Assembly: GCA_036339375.1 (NCBI GenBank)
Contig: JAYZBC010000039.1
Coordinates: 1-41,129 of the forward strand
DNA: 41,129 bases
Source of the DNA: JAYZBC01 sp036339375
GTDB taxonomy: Bacteria > Pseudomonadota > Alphaproteobacteria > MPNO01 > UBA2964
Direction of reading: 5' to 3'
In this document: positions 1-9,342 of the stretch, one piece after another
Position numbering within the stretch: the stretch's first letter is position 1
Layout of the letters: each line of letters opens with the position of its first letter
Translations under genes and position numbers: made by a program
The notes under the pieces: generated by a model
Seen by the model: only the letters and a program-made list of their open reading frames with translations
The model's database searches: none
Told to the model about the DNA's origin: nothing

Positions 1-1445
1 AGTTTTTGCCAAAGTTTTAAACCACTCTCCATATATTCTTTTGTTGGTAGCGCCACAGGAGGCATGTCACTCTTCATCGTTGCATCGACTAGTAAGGTAG
101 AATCTTCTTCTCCTGCATGTTCACGCTTAGGCCCATGCCCCTGACCACGATGCGCCAAAGTGACAACATCGTCCACCGGATTGAGGCGGTAAGCCATTGC
201 CCAAAGAAGCCCGTCGGCATTATCTGGATCTATGTCATCGTTAACAGCAATACAAATTTTGCTGCAATCTCCCTTGAAATAGGCAGCACCATAAAGTGCT
301 CTCCAAATTTCGGTACGTGGTATTCCTTTTTCTAGGGTAACAATTGTAACTCTTAGAAGCCCGGTGAGAGGTTCATGCAGAGAAACTTTTTGCACGCCCT
401 TGATCCCAAGCGCATCCCGAAGATGATTAAGAAAAAGAGGCTCATAGGCCACACGTTTAATGACACTCGATTCGGAAGGAGCTACTTGGCTAATGTATGA
501 TGTCAAAACTGCATCCTTACGATGCGTTATGGCAGTGATTTGCATGGGCATATTGAACTCTTCAAGAGCAACATGGCCATGGCTTTCCCCAAAGGGGCCT
601 TCAGGTTCTAACATGTCTGTATCAATAAATCCTTCAATTACGAGCTCGCTCTCTGCTGGTACCAATAAGTCAACGGTTTTTCCCCTAATCACATGGATTG
701 GTGAACCTGCTAGCCCCCCCGCTACATCTAATTCATCGACGTCAAGTGGTAATTTTTGTGGCCCCATAAAGGCAACGACAGGTGGGCACCCTACGATAAT
801 TGCTACTGGCATTTTTTGCTGACCCAATTCACGGTATTTTTTATAATGGGCATAACCGCCAGCACCACCCACCCTTGTCGCCATACGTACCACCAATCGG
901 TCCGAAGCCTTAAGGGCAGCGCGATAAGTGCCCATGTTTTGCAACCCCGTTTCGGGGTCGCGAGTTACTACATTGGTAGATGTGAGGGTTGGTGCATTAT
1001 CAAATCCAGGGGTAGAGACTGGAATGGGAAGCGCGTCCAATCCTTTACCGGGTCCCAGCAAATTTTTTCCGTCAATTATTACCTCGTGACACGGGGCTTC
1101 ATTTACAGTGATCGGTTTGATTGGATGGGCAATGGCGTAATCCCACTTATCACCAATCTTTTCTACAGGCACATTCATGCCAACACTGTATATGTCCTGA
1201 TTGGCGGCTAAAGCCCCAACCACAATAGGCAATTTATATTTTTGACCCAGACCATTTGTGATATTGCGAAAAAGAAATGCGCGCCGTTCGGATTCCTTAA
1301 GACCGCCAACAAATTGCCAACGAACAAGGGCATGCATTTCCGAATCTTTATTCACCGGTTCATCTACCGTCACAAGCAATCCTTTCTTGTCGAGTGTTGC
1401 AATATGCTCATGCAAATCCGCGTACCGTTTTTTGGCCTTACTCAT
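1..1445 (-). CDS. UbiD-family decarboxylase, C-terminus outside the window
   Basis: About 481 codons are open from the ATG at 1445 down to base 1 with no stop, so the C-terminus lies beyond the window. UbiD-family enzymes use prenylated FMN to decarboxylate, or carboxylate, aromatic and unsaturated acids. The prFMN/catalytic triad of the family can be placed: Arg175 in GTYR, and Glu282 and Glu287 in PEGPFGE. Other family blocks are TRDPETG (161-167) and DELDVAGGL (237-245). No UbiX-type flavin prenyltransferase is visible nearby, so the cofactor would have to come from elsewhere. The gene is divergent from the molybdenum hydroxylase operon with 145 bases between them, which suggests joint control. 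Substrate is unknown; the neighbours suggest a (hetero)aromatic acid rather than the ubiquinone precursor. A second, distant paralogue lies at 13,493-14,893. Confidence 0.9.
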   Translation of the reverse strand, partial: MSKAKKRYADLHEHIATLDKKGLLVTVDEPVNKDSEMHALVRWQFVGGLKESERRAFLFRNITNGLGQKYKLPIVVGALAANQDIYSVGMNVPVEKIGDKWDYAIAHPIKPITVNEAPCHEVIIDGKNLLGPGKGLDALPIPVSTPGFDNAPTLTSTNVVTRDPETGLQNMGTYRAALKASDRLVVRMATRVGGAGGYAHYKKYRELGQQKMPVAIIVGCPPVVAFMGPQKLPLDVDELDVAGGLAGSPIHVIRGKTVDLLVPAESELVIEGFIDTDMLEPEGPFGESHGHVALEEFNMPMQITAITHRKDAVLTSYISQVAPSESSVIKRVAYEPLFLNHLRDALGIKGVQKVSLHEPLTGLLRVTIVTLEKGIPRTEIWRALYGAAYFKGDCSKICIAVNDDIDPDNADGLLWAMAYRLNPVDDVVTLAHRGQGHGPKREHAGEEDSTLLVDATMKSDMPPVALPTKEYMESGLKLWQK

Positions 1446-1502
1446 TATAAAGTTCCGTTTTTATTTGGATCAGTTTTGACTGCCATATCATATAAGGTTC
1501 TA

Positions 1503-1531
1503 TTGACAACCCCTTACCCCATAAATAGCTT
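1503..1531 (+). promoter_or_regulatory. Possible sigma70 promoter in the divergent ubiD / Mo-hydroxylase gap
   Basis: TTGACA at 1503-1508 is a perfect -35 hexamer, followed after 17 bases by TAGCTT, a poor -10 (3 of 6). Read on the other strand, the overlapping bases 1503-1509 give TTGTCAA, also -35-like, facing the UbiD gene. Transcription from the plus promoter would leave a leader of about 50 bases before the start at 1591. The weak -10 keeps this tentative. Confidence 0.3.
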
Positions 1532-1590
1532 GCGGCCATCAAGGGGCACAAGGTAAACAGCCAAAAAACGAAGAAGAAAATATAGAGAAA

Positions 1591-2472
1591 ATGAAAGCAG
1601 CAAGTTTTGATTACGTGCGCGTCACCACTGTAGAGGAAGCATGTCAGGCCTTAGCTGATGGCGGGGAGGATGCTAGGATCATAGCTGGTGGTCAAACCTT
1701 GGTGCCACTAATGGCCATGAGGCTGGCCCGTCCAACCCTCCTTATAGACATTAACGACGTAACCGATCTTTCAGGTATTTCTGTTGAAAAAAATTACCTG
1801 GTCATTAAGGCAGCAACCCGACAGACCGATGCCTTAAATTCGACCACTATTCAGAAACATTTTCCCATTTTAACTGAAGCTTTATCACATGTTGGGCACA
1901 CGCAAACTCGCAATCGGGGAACCGTTGGTGGCAGTTTGGTTAATGCTGACCCCGCTGCTGAAATACCCCTCGTTGCAATAATGGTTGATGCACTTCTTGT
2001 GGCGCAAAGTTTATCAGGTATCAGAGAAATCGCTGCTGCTGAATTTTTTGAATCCGCCATGGCCACAGTTCTTACCCCAAATGAATGTTTAGTAGAGGTA
2101 AGGTTTCCAATTTGGGATTCGATCAATTCGGGACATGGGTTTCATGAGGTCAGTATTCGTGACAGCGATTTTGCTCTCGCTGTCTCATCAGCCCGAATTA
2201 AATTAGGAAATTCTGGAATTTGCCAAAAACTAAATGTTGCGATTGGGGGGGCGTCTCCAGTCCCATTAAGGCTTCATCAGGTTGAGAATGAACTTGTTGG
2301 AAAAAACTTGAAGGATAAAGAAATTAGTAAAGCTTGTGATCAAATTCTTGACATTGTCGACCCTCAATCCGACGTTCACGCTGATGCCTCTTACCGCCGC
2401 CGTGTTGTAAAAATTTTGGCCGAGCGTGCCATTTTTTCCGCATGGGATAACGCGAGAAGCAAAAGGAAATGA
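1591..2472 (+). CDS. Molybdenum hydroxylase, FAD-binding medium subunit (CoxM/XdhB family)
   Basis: This 293-residue protein is the FAD subunit of a xanthine dehydrogenase-family enzyme and passes electrons from the iron-sulfur clusters to FAD. FAD-contact blocks of the family are visible: AGGQTLVPLMAMR near residues 31-43 and a TRNRGTVGGSLVNADPAAE stretch at about 106-124 (the TIGG(S/N) equivalent), followed by the C-terminal CO dehydrogenase flavoprotein domain. Length is normal for the family. It is the first gene of a tight M-S-L operon: its TGA overlaps the next ATG in an ATGA junction (2469-2472), implying translational coupling. The order is the same as in CO dehydrogenase operons, but the large subunit is not a true CODH (see that entry). 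Confidence 0.92.
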   Translation: MKAASFDYVRVTTVEEACQALADGGEDARIIAGGQTLVPLMAMRLARPTLLIDINDVTDLSGISVEKNYLVIKAATRQTDALNSTTIQKHFPILTEALSHVGHTQTRNRGTVGGSLVNADPAAEIPLVAIMVDALLVAQSLSGIREIAAAEFFESAMATVLTPNECLVEVRFPIWDSINSGHGFHEVSIRDSDFALAVSSARIKLGNSGICQKLNVAIGGASPVPLRLHQVENELVGKNLKDKEISKACDQILDIVDPQSDVHADASYRRRVVKILAERAIFSAWDNARSKRK

Positions 2473-2951
2473 GCACTCATCGGGTCACACTGAGGGTTAA
2501 TGGACAAAAAAGAGAGGGTCACGCCGAAGCTCGCATGACTTTGGTTGATTTTCTCCGGGACGAGTTGGGTCTCACGGGCACCCATATTGGGTGTGAACAT
2601 GGTGTGTGTGGTGCTTGCTCTGTGATTATGGATGGTAAACCCATTCGGTCCTGCCTCATTTTTGCAGTGATGGCGGACGGCCACGAATTTACAACTGTCG
2701 AGGGATTGGAAAGTAAAGACGGTACTTTGAGCCCCCTACAGGATGCCTTTTGGGAAAATCACGCTCTACAGTGTGGCTATTGTACTCCGGGGATGTTGAT
2801 TGCCCTGGAAACACTATTACAAGAGAATTTAAATCCGTCCGAGGCTGACATTAGGGAAGCAATTGGGGGAAACCTTTGCCGATGCACGGGGTATCAACAG
2901 ATTGTTGAGGCAGTACAAATATCCATCAATTCATTAAAAAAGGCTACTTAA
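2469..2951 (+). CDS. Molybdenum hydroxylase, [2Fe-2S] small subunit (CoxS family)
   Basis: The 160-residue protein carries both [2Fe-2S] clusters of the family. The plant-type ferredoxin cluster ligands are Cys42, Cys47, Cys50 and Cys62 (GCEHGVCGAC, then RSC). The second, helical-domain cluster has Cys102/Cys105 (CGYC) and Cys137/Cys139 (CRC). All eight cysteines are present, so electron transfer from the Mo site to FAD should be intact. The start overlaps the preceding stop, and its own stop overlaps the next start in a TAATG junction, so the three subunits are almost certainly co-translated as one complex in the cytoplasm. Confidence 0.95.
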   Translation: MSTHRVTLRVNGQKREGHAEARMTLVDFLRDELGLTGTHIGCEHGVCGACSVIMDGKPIRSCLIFAVMADGHEFTTVEGLESKDGTLSPLQDAFWENHALQCGYCTPGMLIALETLLQENLNPSEADIREAIGGNLCRCTGYQQIVEAVQISINSLKKAT

Positions 2952-5350
2952 TGTCTACCCACACTCATCCCCAAAAATACCAATATGTTTCCCAGAAACA
3001 CCGGGTTCGCGAGGATCGTCGCTTTATTACAGGCCGTGGTCAGTTCGCTGCTGACTATCAATTCCCAGGAATGTTGCATATTGCAATGGTCACAAGCCCC
3101 TATGCCTGTGCAACTATCAGAAAAATAGATTATAGCGCAGCCTTATCATTACCAGGCGTTCATTATATACTTACGGGAGAGGAACTTGTTGACCACACAA
3201 ACCCTCTGCTTTCAGGGTTGGATTTGCCAAACATTAAACGAATTCCACTAGCGCATAAACGTGCTCGCTATGCCGGCGAGTGGGTTGCCGCCGTCGTCGC
3301 CGAAACCCGTTATATCGCAGAAGATGCTGTAGAACATGTAAAGGTTGATTATGAACCTCTACCTTTTGTAATCGATGTAGAAGAAGCCATGAAGTCGGAT
3401 GCGCCTCTGGTGCACCCGGAACATGGAAGTAACATTTTGTGCAATAAAGCCTGGTCATGGGGAGACGTCGAAGGCGACTTTGCACGTTCTCCTTTTTCTC
3501 TGGCATTTCGTGCACGTTGGAGCCGTTGCTCAACAATACCAATTGAAACATTTATTGTTACCGCAAATTGGAATGAGGGGCGTGAGGTGCTTGATATTTG
3601 GGCATCGATCCAAATGCCTAAATATCCAGAGCAAGTAGCACGGTCACTTGGAATTCCGGTAAATGCAGTAAATGTTCACTTTGACGTTGACGTTGGTGGA
3701 TCATATGGCCTGAAGAGAGGAATTCGCCAAACGGTTATTGCAAGTTATCTCTCTCAAAAATTACGCGCTCCGGTGCGTTTTAACGAGGACCGGCTGGAAA
3801 ATTTGTCAGGGGGCGAAATGCATGGTCCTGATAGAATTTTTGATATCGAGGCGGCCTTTGATAATGAAGGCATTATTCATGCTGTCAAAATTAAGGCTAC
3901 AGATGACGCAGGCTGTTATCCCGGCAGGGCACCTCTCCAACTTGGCAAACCGGTAAGTGCAATTGTCGGTCCGTATCGAATAAAAAGTGCTGCCTACCAG
4001 GCAATATCGGTCACAACGAATAAAACCAGCCAGGAAGCGGTGAGGGGATTTGGTCAGGCTCCTACAAATTTTGCGATTGAAACCATGGTTGATAAAATTG
4101 CCCGCAAGCTATCCATGGATAGGGAGGAAGTACGAAAAAGGAACCTTATTCGTGCTGATGAATTTCCTTGGCGTACTCCTTCAGGCTCAGAATACGATAG
4201 TGGAGATTATCACACAGTTCTCGACAAAGTGATGCAATCCGCTAACTGGGAAAAGTTAATTACCAAACGCGACGACCTTCGAAAAAATGGAAAACTCTCA
4301 GGTTTAGGACTATCGACCTGTTTGGAACCATCAGGTGGAAATTCCTCTTTTGAACCCTTACTAAACCCAAAAAATGACACCACAACGTGGATGGAAGCCT
4401 GTTTAATCAAGGTTGACATGCTTGGTTCAATTACTGGGCTGATGGGCACCTCTACCTCCGGCCAAGGGCACGAAACGCTGTTAGCTACTGTCATCGGTGA
4501 AGAATTAGAACGCGATCCTGACACTATCAGGGCAGTTCATTCAGAATCAATTGGTGCACTACCTTCAAACAGCCCCGTGGGCAGCAGGATGGCAATTATG
4601 CTGGGGGGGGCAGCTTCAGGGGCAGCAAAAAAAATCAAAAAACAGCTAATGGAAATTGCCGCTCACAATTTCCAACTTCCCGTTGAAAGACTTGTCTATG
4701 AAAATGGGGACATTTCGGTCAAGGAACACCCCGAAAAAATATTGACCTGGTCTGAGCTTGTCGACATTGCTCATCGCAACTACCACAAAATGCCATTGGG
4801 TTCAGAGCCCGGATTGCAAGCCCAGTATACCTGGGAAGTCCCAACAGGTGGAGCCTTGCCAGCTTCAGACGGCACAGTCCAGATGTATCCCTGCTATGCC
4901 TTCGAGGCTCATATTCCACTGGTAGTGATCGATCCTGACACAGGTCAAGTCAAAATTTTGAAGTATCACGTCGGCCATGACTGCGGAACGGTCATCAACC
5001 CAGACATAGTCCGCGGCATGACTTTAGGCGGTATAGCCCACGGTATTGGTGCCGCTTTATACGAGAAATTTGAGTATGACGCAGAGGGTCAACATTTATC
5101 AGGATCTTTTATGGATTACCTATTACCCTCTGCACATGAGATACCCCATATTGAAATGGTAAAACACTACACCCCCTCTCCCCTTACCCAATTTGGACAA
5201 AAGGGTGCTGGGGAATCGGGTTACCTTGGAGCACCAGCTGCTATCGCGAGTGCGGTAAATGACGCCCTCGAACCCTTGGGTTTAGAAATTACAACCTTGC
5301 CAATGCGCGTTCGAGATATCGAAGCGGCTTTGGCAAATCAAAAGAAATAG
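2951..5350 (+). CDS. Molybdenum hydroxylase, molybdopterin-binding large subunit (XdhA/CoxL superfamily)
   Basis: This 799-residue catalytic subunit hydroxylates a substrate carbon next to a nitrogen or carbonyl, using Mo-molybdopterin and water. Residues 1-130 form the aldehyde oxidase/XDH a/b hammerhead domain, and the rest binds the cofactor. The Mo-proximal loop reads AVRGFGQAP (363-371), close to the FRGFG loop of xanthine dehydrogenases. It is not the AYxCSFR loop of form I CO dehydrogenase, so CO oxidation is unlikely despite the CoxMSL-like order. The catalytic base is visible as Glu755 in KGAGES, and SGQGHET supplies the conserved cofactor-binding Gln. Full length with no frameshift seen. 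The substrate cannot be read from sequence; amidohydrolases and UbiD enzymes next door suggest an N-heteroaromatic or related acid. Confidence 0.93.
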   Translation: MSTHTHPQKYQYVSQKHRVREDRRFITGRGQFAADYQFPGMLHIAMVTSPYACATIRKIDYSAALSLPGVHYILTGEELVDHTNPLLSGLDLPNIKRIPLAHKRARYAGEWVAAVVAETRYIAEDAVEHVKVDYEPLPFVIDVEEAMKSDAPLVHPEHGSNILCNKAWSWGDVEGDFARSPFSLAFRARWSRCSTIPIETFIVTANWNEGREVLDIWASIQMPKYPEQVARSLGIPVNAVNVHFDVDVGGSYGLKRGIRQTVIASYLSQKLRAPVRFNEDRLENLSGGEMHGPDRIFDIEAAFDNEGIIHAVKIKATDDAGCYPGRAPLQLGKPVSAIVGPYRIKSAAYQAISVTTNKTSQEAVRGFGQAPTNFAIETMVDKIARKLSMDREEVRKRNLIRADEFPWRTPSGSEYDSGDYHTVLDKVMQSANWEKLITKRDDLRKNGKLSGLGLSTCLEPSGGNSSFEPLLNPKNDTTTWMEACLIKVDMLGSITGLMGTSTSGQGHETLLATVIGEELERDPDTIRAVHSESIGALPSNSPVGSRMAIMLGGAASGAAKKIKKQLMEIAAHNFQLPVERLVYENGDISVKEHPEKILTWSELVDIAHRNYHKMPLGSEPGLQAQYTWEVPTGGALPASDGTVQMYPCYAFEAHIPLVVIDPDTGQVKILKYHVGHDCGTVINPDIVRGMTLGGIAHGIGAALYEKFEYDAEGQHLSGSFMDYLLPSAHEIPHIEMVKHYTPSPLTQFGQKGAGESGYLGAPAAIASAVNDALEPLGLEITTLPMRVRDIEAALANQKK

Positions 5351-5363
5351 GGAAACAAACCAA

Positions 5364-6362
5364 ATGATTGTGGATACACATGCACATTACTTACCCCAGG
5401 AAATGTTAGAAGATTTAAATAACCGTTCAACTGAATTTCCTTCTATTGAGTGTCTGAAAGAAGACAATATTTGGAAACTTGGTTTCGCAGGAGGCACCTT
5501 AACTCGCCCCATCATGCCAAAACTCCGCCAAGGCGATACAAGGCTTGAATGGATGGATAATCAGAAAATAGACGTGATGGTATGCGGCGGATGGCTTGAC
5601 AGTTTTGGTTATGAAATACCTGATAAAGAAGGAATGCGCTGGAGCAAGTTTATTAACGAACATTTGCTGAAAGCCTGCTCGAACACCAAACGTTTTGCGC
5701 CATTGTGCAGCGTGCCCCTTCAAAATGGAAAGATGGCAGCAAATGTCCTTGAGGAAGCCCTTGCTTCCGGTTTCCACGGCGCCATGATAGGCACACAACC
5801 CAATGGGGGCCATGGTAATCTCGATGACCCTGATCTAGACCCGTTTTGGGAAGTAGCCTCTCAGCAACATGCTTCCATTTATTTACACCCAATGTTTGGT
5901 TGTGGAGACCCGAGATTACTGGACTATGACATGATCAACACAATCGGTCGTGGTGCTGATACAATGACCGCGGTTGGTCGGCTGGTGTTCTCGGGCCACC
6001 TTCTGAAATATACAGGAATGAAATTTATTCTCAGTCATGGCGGCGGCGGTTTACCGTTCTTGTTAGGTCGAATGCGGTGCAATCAAAATCACCATCCTGA
6101 ATACGGTGATCCACAACGAAGTCTCGATAGCTGTTACTACGACACTGTGGTTCATGATAAAAATACTTTTGAATTTGTGTGCAAACAATTTGGTTCAGAC
6201 CGCATAATGCTGGGATCGGATTATCCTTTTCCTATTGGCGATATGGAGCCCTTGAAAATAATTCAAGATTCTGGACTTACTATTGAAGAAAAGGATGACG
6301 TCCTCGGCAATATAGCTGAGCGTATTTTTCATTTAGAAGATTGTGGGTGTACTAAAACTTAA
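5364..6362 (+). CDS. Amidohydrolase-2 family metal enzyme (ACMSD / aromatic-acid decarboxylase like)
   Basis: This 332-residue protein belongs to the ACMSD branch of the amidohydrolase superfamily, whose members decarboxylate aminocarboxymuconate semialdehyde, gamma-resorcylate or 5-carboxyvanillate without oxygen, or hydrolyse C-C or lactone bonds. Metal-site motifs can be seen: His6-x-His8 in VDTHAHYLP, a His in YLHPMFG near residue 175, a His in ILSHGGGGLPF near 225, and the Asp of LGSDYPFPIGD near 285. It starts 13 bases after the Mo-hydroxylase large subunit and so probably belongs to the same transcript. Whether it acts as decarboxylase or hydrolase cannot be decided from sequence. Confidence 0.88.
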   Translation: MIVDTHAHYLPQEMLEDLNNRSTEFPSIECLKEDNIWKLGFAGGTLTRPIMPKLRQGDTRLEWMDNQKIDVMVCGGWLDSFGYEIPDKEGMRWSKFINEHLLKACSNTKRFAPLCSVPLQNGKMAANVLEEALASGFHGAMIGTQPNGGHGNLDDPDLDPFWEVASQQHASIYLHPMFGCGDPRLLDYDMINTIGRGADTMTAVGRLVFSGHLLKYTGMKFILSHGGGGLPFLLGRMRCNQNHHPEYGDPQRSLDSCYYDTVVHDKNTFEFVCKQFGSDRIMLGSDYPFPIGDMEPLKIIQDSGLTIEEKDDVLGNIAERIFHLEDCGCTKT

Positions 6363-6456
6363 TTCAAATTACTTAGAATTTTGAAACGGCCACTGTCCTG
6401 CTGCCTTTTGTTTTGAATCATAAATCCTATAGAACGGCTCAAAAGGGGAAACATAA

Positions 6457-7989
6457 ATGGGTGTAAGCGCTTTATTTATCCAGGGAGGCCACGTCCTCAC
6501 ACCAAATTCTAACCCACACTCACCTCCTCTTCAAAATATTCTCATTGAAGACAATAGAATTAAGAATATTGGAAATAACATTGGCAGACCCCCGGAAGCC
6601 CAAATACTCAACGCCAAGGACTGCTTAGTCATACCTGGGTTTATCAACGCTCATTACCATTCGCACGATACGTTAGGAAAAGGGATCATGGAGGAAACCC
6701 CTCTTGAAACTTGGAGGTTACTAGCCCTGCCACCAGCCTACCCGAAGCGTTCCCGGGAGGAAATTAGGGCCCGTACCTTGTTAGGCGCCCTGGAATGCCT
6801 TCGCTCTGGAATGACAACAGTTCAAGATATGGTAACTCTTTTTCCTTTTGATCCGGAACATCTTGACGCGGTAATAGAAGCCTATGAGGAAATAGGAATT
6901 CGCGCTGTTATTGCCCTCCAGTATGGCGACATTAAAGGTATTGAAACTATTCCTTTCTGGCAGGAAGTGTTTCCGAAGGAGTTCCATGACCAACTCACGA
7001 CAGCTGCCGAACCAGACAAAAAATTCGATCAGTTAACTCATTTTTCAGAAAATTACATAAACAGCGACAAAATTAAGGACCGGATTGGGTGGGCGTTGGG
7101 ACCCTCAGCGCCAGAACGTTGCACGAGTAAATTGATCCAACGCACCATTGATTTATCAGAAAAATACAAATTGCCCATCTTTACACATATTTATGAATCG
7201 AAAGGGATGGCGCTGCAGGCCCGGCGTGAATACCCTCAATATAGTGGGTCCCTGATACGCCGGCTAAAAGAAGAGGGTTTACTGGGCCCAAGGTTAAATC
7301 TCGCTCATAGTGTATGGCTTTTACCTGATGAAATTAAAATTTTGGCGGATACAGGTACAAACGTAGTTATTAATCCACTCAGCAACGCTAAACTCAAAAG
7401 TGGAATACCACCTATTCGGGCTTTGCAAAATGCAGGCGTTAATTTAGGAATTGGGTGTGATAATTGTTCATGCAGTGATGCCCAAAACATGTTTCAAGCG
7501 ATGAAACTATTTTGTTTCATGGTCGCCCTAAGTCACCAAAATCCTGGACCACCGCAAGCTGAGGCGGCCTTCTTGGCAGCCACGAAAGGCGGTGCCCACG
7601 CCGTTCAACAGCCTGACCTCGGCGAAATCGCCATTGGTTCAAAAGCAGACTTGGTTTTGATGGACTTGAAGGACCCCTCTTACATGCCCTTAAACAGTGC
7701 GATCCGCCAAATGGTATATACCGAAGGCGGCCGCGGCGTTAAATCTGTAATAGTTGATGGCAAATTAATTATCCACGACAGAAAGCTCCAGACGATGGAT
7801 GAAGAGGCTTTAATTGAGGAAGTTTTAAACGTAATTCCTGGGTTCCAGAAAGACCTGAAAATTATTAGGTCTCGGGTTCAACAAATGAAGCCATATCTTG
7901 AGGAAGCCCATCGCCGAATTTGGGCAGAAGAGGTCGGTACCAATCGCCTATTTTTAGAGACTGAGGAATATACAAACCCACGATTTTGA
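6457..7989 (+). CDS. Amidohydrolase-family deaminase/hydrolase (TrzN/AtzA/SAH-deaminase type)
   Basis: The 510-residue protein has the layout of cytosine-deaminase-like amidohydrolases: a composite N- and C-terminal beta domain around a TIM barrel that carries one divalent metal. Metal ligands are in NAHYHSH (about residues 65-71), THIYES, and LAHSVWL. The catalytic Asp lies in an unusual Cys-rich loop, GCDNCSCSDAQN, where relatives usually have GTDG..SN. Family members deaminate or dechlorinate N-heterocycles such as guanine, S-adenosylhomocysteine or s-triazines. It lies 94 bases after the previous gene, in the same direction, and would fit removal of an amino group or opening of an N-ring downstream of the hydroxylase. 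Substrate unknown. Confidence 0.88.
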   Translation: MGVSALFIQGGHVLTPNSNPHSPPLQNILIEDNRIKNIGNNIGRPPEAQILNAKDCLVIPGFINAHYHSHDTLGKGIMEETPLETWRLLALPPAYPKRSREEIRARTLLGALECLRSGMTTVQDMVTLFPFDPEHLDAVIEAYEEIGIRAVIALQYGDIKGIETIPFWQEVFPKEFHDQLTTAAEPDKKFDQLTHFSENYINSDKIKDRIGWALGPSAPERCTSKLIQRTIDLSEKYKLPIFTHIYESKGMALQARREYPQYSGSLIRRLKEEGLLGPRLNLAHSVWLLPDEIKILADTGTNVVINPLSNAKLKSGIPPIRALQNAGVNLGIGCDNCSCSDAQNMFQAMKLFCFMVALSHQNPGPPQAEAAFLAATKGGAHAVQQPDLGEIAIGSKADLVLMDLKDPSYMPLNSAIRQMVYTEGGRGVKSVIVDGKLIIHDRKLQTMDEEALIEEVLNVIPGFQKDLKIIRSRVQQMKPYLEEAHRRIWAEEVGTNRLFLETEEYTNPRF

Positions 7990-8036
7990 TAAAAATTCAA
8001 AATTTTTCTGTGAATAAAAAATTGGAGGAATATGGC

Positions 8037-9215
8037 ATGAGCCGACTCGACCGTTGTTACAACATTGCAGATCTTCGAAAAGTAGCGGAAAAACGTTTAC
8101 CCAAAGGCGTATTCGATTATATCGATAAAGGGACCGAGGACATGATAGCCCTCGAAAACAACGGCAACGGATTTCGTGATATTAAACTGTTGAACAAAGT
8201 AATAACCGATATATCCGACGTCCAATTGGACACACAAATTTTTGACAAACCGGCGTCAATCCCTATGGCCATCGCGCCGACCGGCACCGCTGGTGTGGCC
8301 TGGTACGAGGGAGAATTCGAACTTGCCAAGGCAGCTGCTGCAGCCGGTATACCATTCACACTGGCAACTGGCTCCAACACTCCTTTAGAAAAACTTGCAA
8401 ACGAAGCCGGGGGACGCCTTTGGATGCAGCTTTACATGTGGAAAGAAAAACATCTTTCCGATGAACTCGTTAAACGGGCAGCAAGAAATGGCTTTGAAGC
8501 GTTACTATGGACGGTTGATATCGGCCACGGATCCAACCGTGAACACAATCTGCGCAACGGTTTTTCCACCCCCTACGTTCTCAACACTCGTTCAGTGGTT
8601 GATATGTTACGCCACCCCACCTGGCTCACTTTTGTGATGGGACGTTATTTTGTGAATGGCGGTATGCCAAAGCATGTGAACTATCCTCAAGGGTATCAGA
8701 TGCCAATAACTGGCAATGTCGCTAAGCTGCGCAGCACGAATAAAAACCCAATCACCCGGAGAGCGGATATGGTCTCTTGGGACGATGTTGATCGGTTACG
8801 CGATATTTTTCCGGGTAAGCTGTTGATCAAAGGTATAATGCGGGTTGATGACGCTCTTGAAGCCATAGAACACGGGGTAGATGGAATTGTGGTTTCAAAT
8901 CATGGGGGACGGAACATGGACAGTGCACCGCCAACCGTTTCAGTCCTGCCTGAAATAGTCAAAGCAGTTGATGGCAGAATGACTGTTATCATTGATAGCG
9001 GCGTAAGGCGTGGCAGCGACATTGTAAAATGCCTGGCCCTTGGCGCCGATGCCGTGCTAGCCGGCCGAGCCACGCTTTATGGTACCGCCGCAGGCGGAGA
9101 GGATGGCGCAATCAAAGCAATTAACATTTTGAAAGACGAAATGAAGCGCACGATGGCCTATGTCGGCACACAAAGAGTTAACGACATAAATGAAGGGGTA
9201 ATTTGGAAAGGTTAA
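8037..9215 (+). CDS. FMN-dependent alpha-hydroxy-acid dehydrogenase/oxidase
   Basis: About 392 residues of the lactate/mandelate dehydrogenase and glycolate oxidase family, which oxidise 2-hydroxy acids to 2-oxo acids. Visible are the N-terminal IADLRKVAEKRLPKGVFDY block, APTGTAG, the MQLYM strand, and the active-site loop SNHGGRNMDSAP holding the catalytic His and the substrate-binding Arg. Near the C-terminus, DSGVRRGSD and GRATLYG bind the FMN phosphate. The start is placed at 8037 because GGAGGA lies 7 bases upstream; the frame is open further up to a TTG at 7986, inside the preceding gene's end, but that has no ribosome site. There is no transmembrane anchor. The product fits a side-chain or ring-fragment oxidation in the pathway. 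Confidence 0.93.
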   Translation: MSRLDRCYNIADLRKVAEKRLPKGVFDYIDKGTEDMIALENNGNGFRDIKLLNKVITDISDVQLDTQIFDKPASIPMAIAPTGTAGVAWYEGEFELAKAAAAAGIPFTLATGSNTPLEKLANEAGGRLWMQLYMWKEKHLSDELVKRAARNGFEALLWTVDIGHGSNREHNLRNGFSTPYVLNTRSVVDMLRHPTWLTFVMGRYFVNGGMPKHVNYPQGYQMPITGNVAKLRSTNKNPITRRADMVSWDDVDRLRDIFPGKLLIKGIMRVDDALEAIEHGVDGIVVSNHGGRNMDSAPPTVSVLPEIVKAVDGRMTVIIDSGVRRGSDIVKCLALGADAVLAGRATLYGTAAGGEDGAIKAINILKDEMKRTMAYVGTQRVNDINEGVIWKG

Positions 9216-9342
9216 AGCAAAATCAATTAAATGTCGTACCAATTTTCAAGACTAGTGACGAAAAGGTGACACAAAAAAATAAAATGATAGTCTTTAGCCT
9301 GCACACAACGCACTCTACAGCAAAGATCAAGGAGAAATTTCA

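Noticed and set aside
117..1556. Plus-strand open frames of 70-150 codons
   Set aside because: They are antisense to the continuous minus-strand UbiD frame, whose motifs are unmistakable.
2951..5350. Carbon monoxide dehydrogenase
   Set aside because: The form I AYxCSFR loop is absent; only the gene order is similar.
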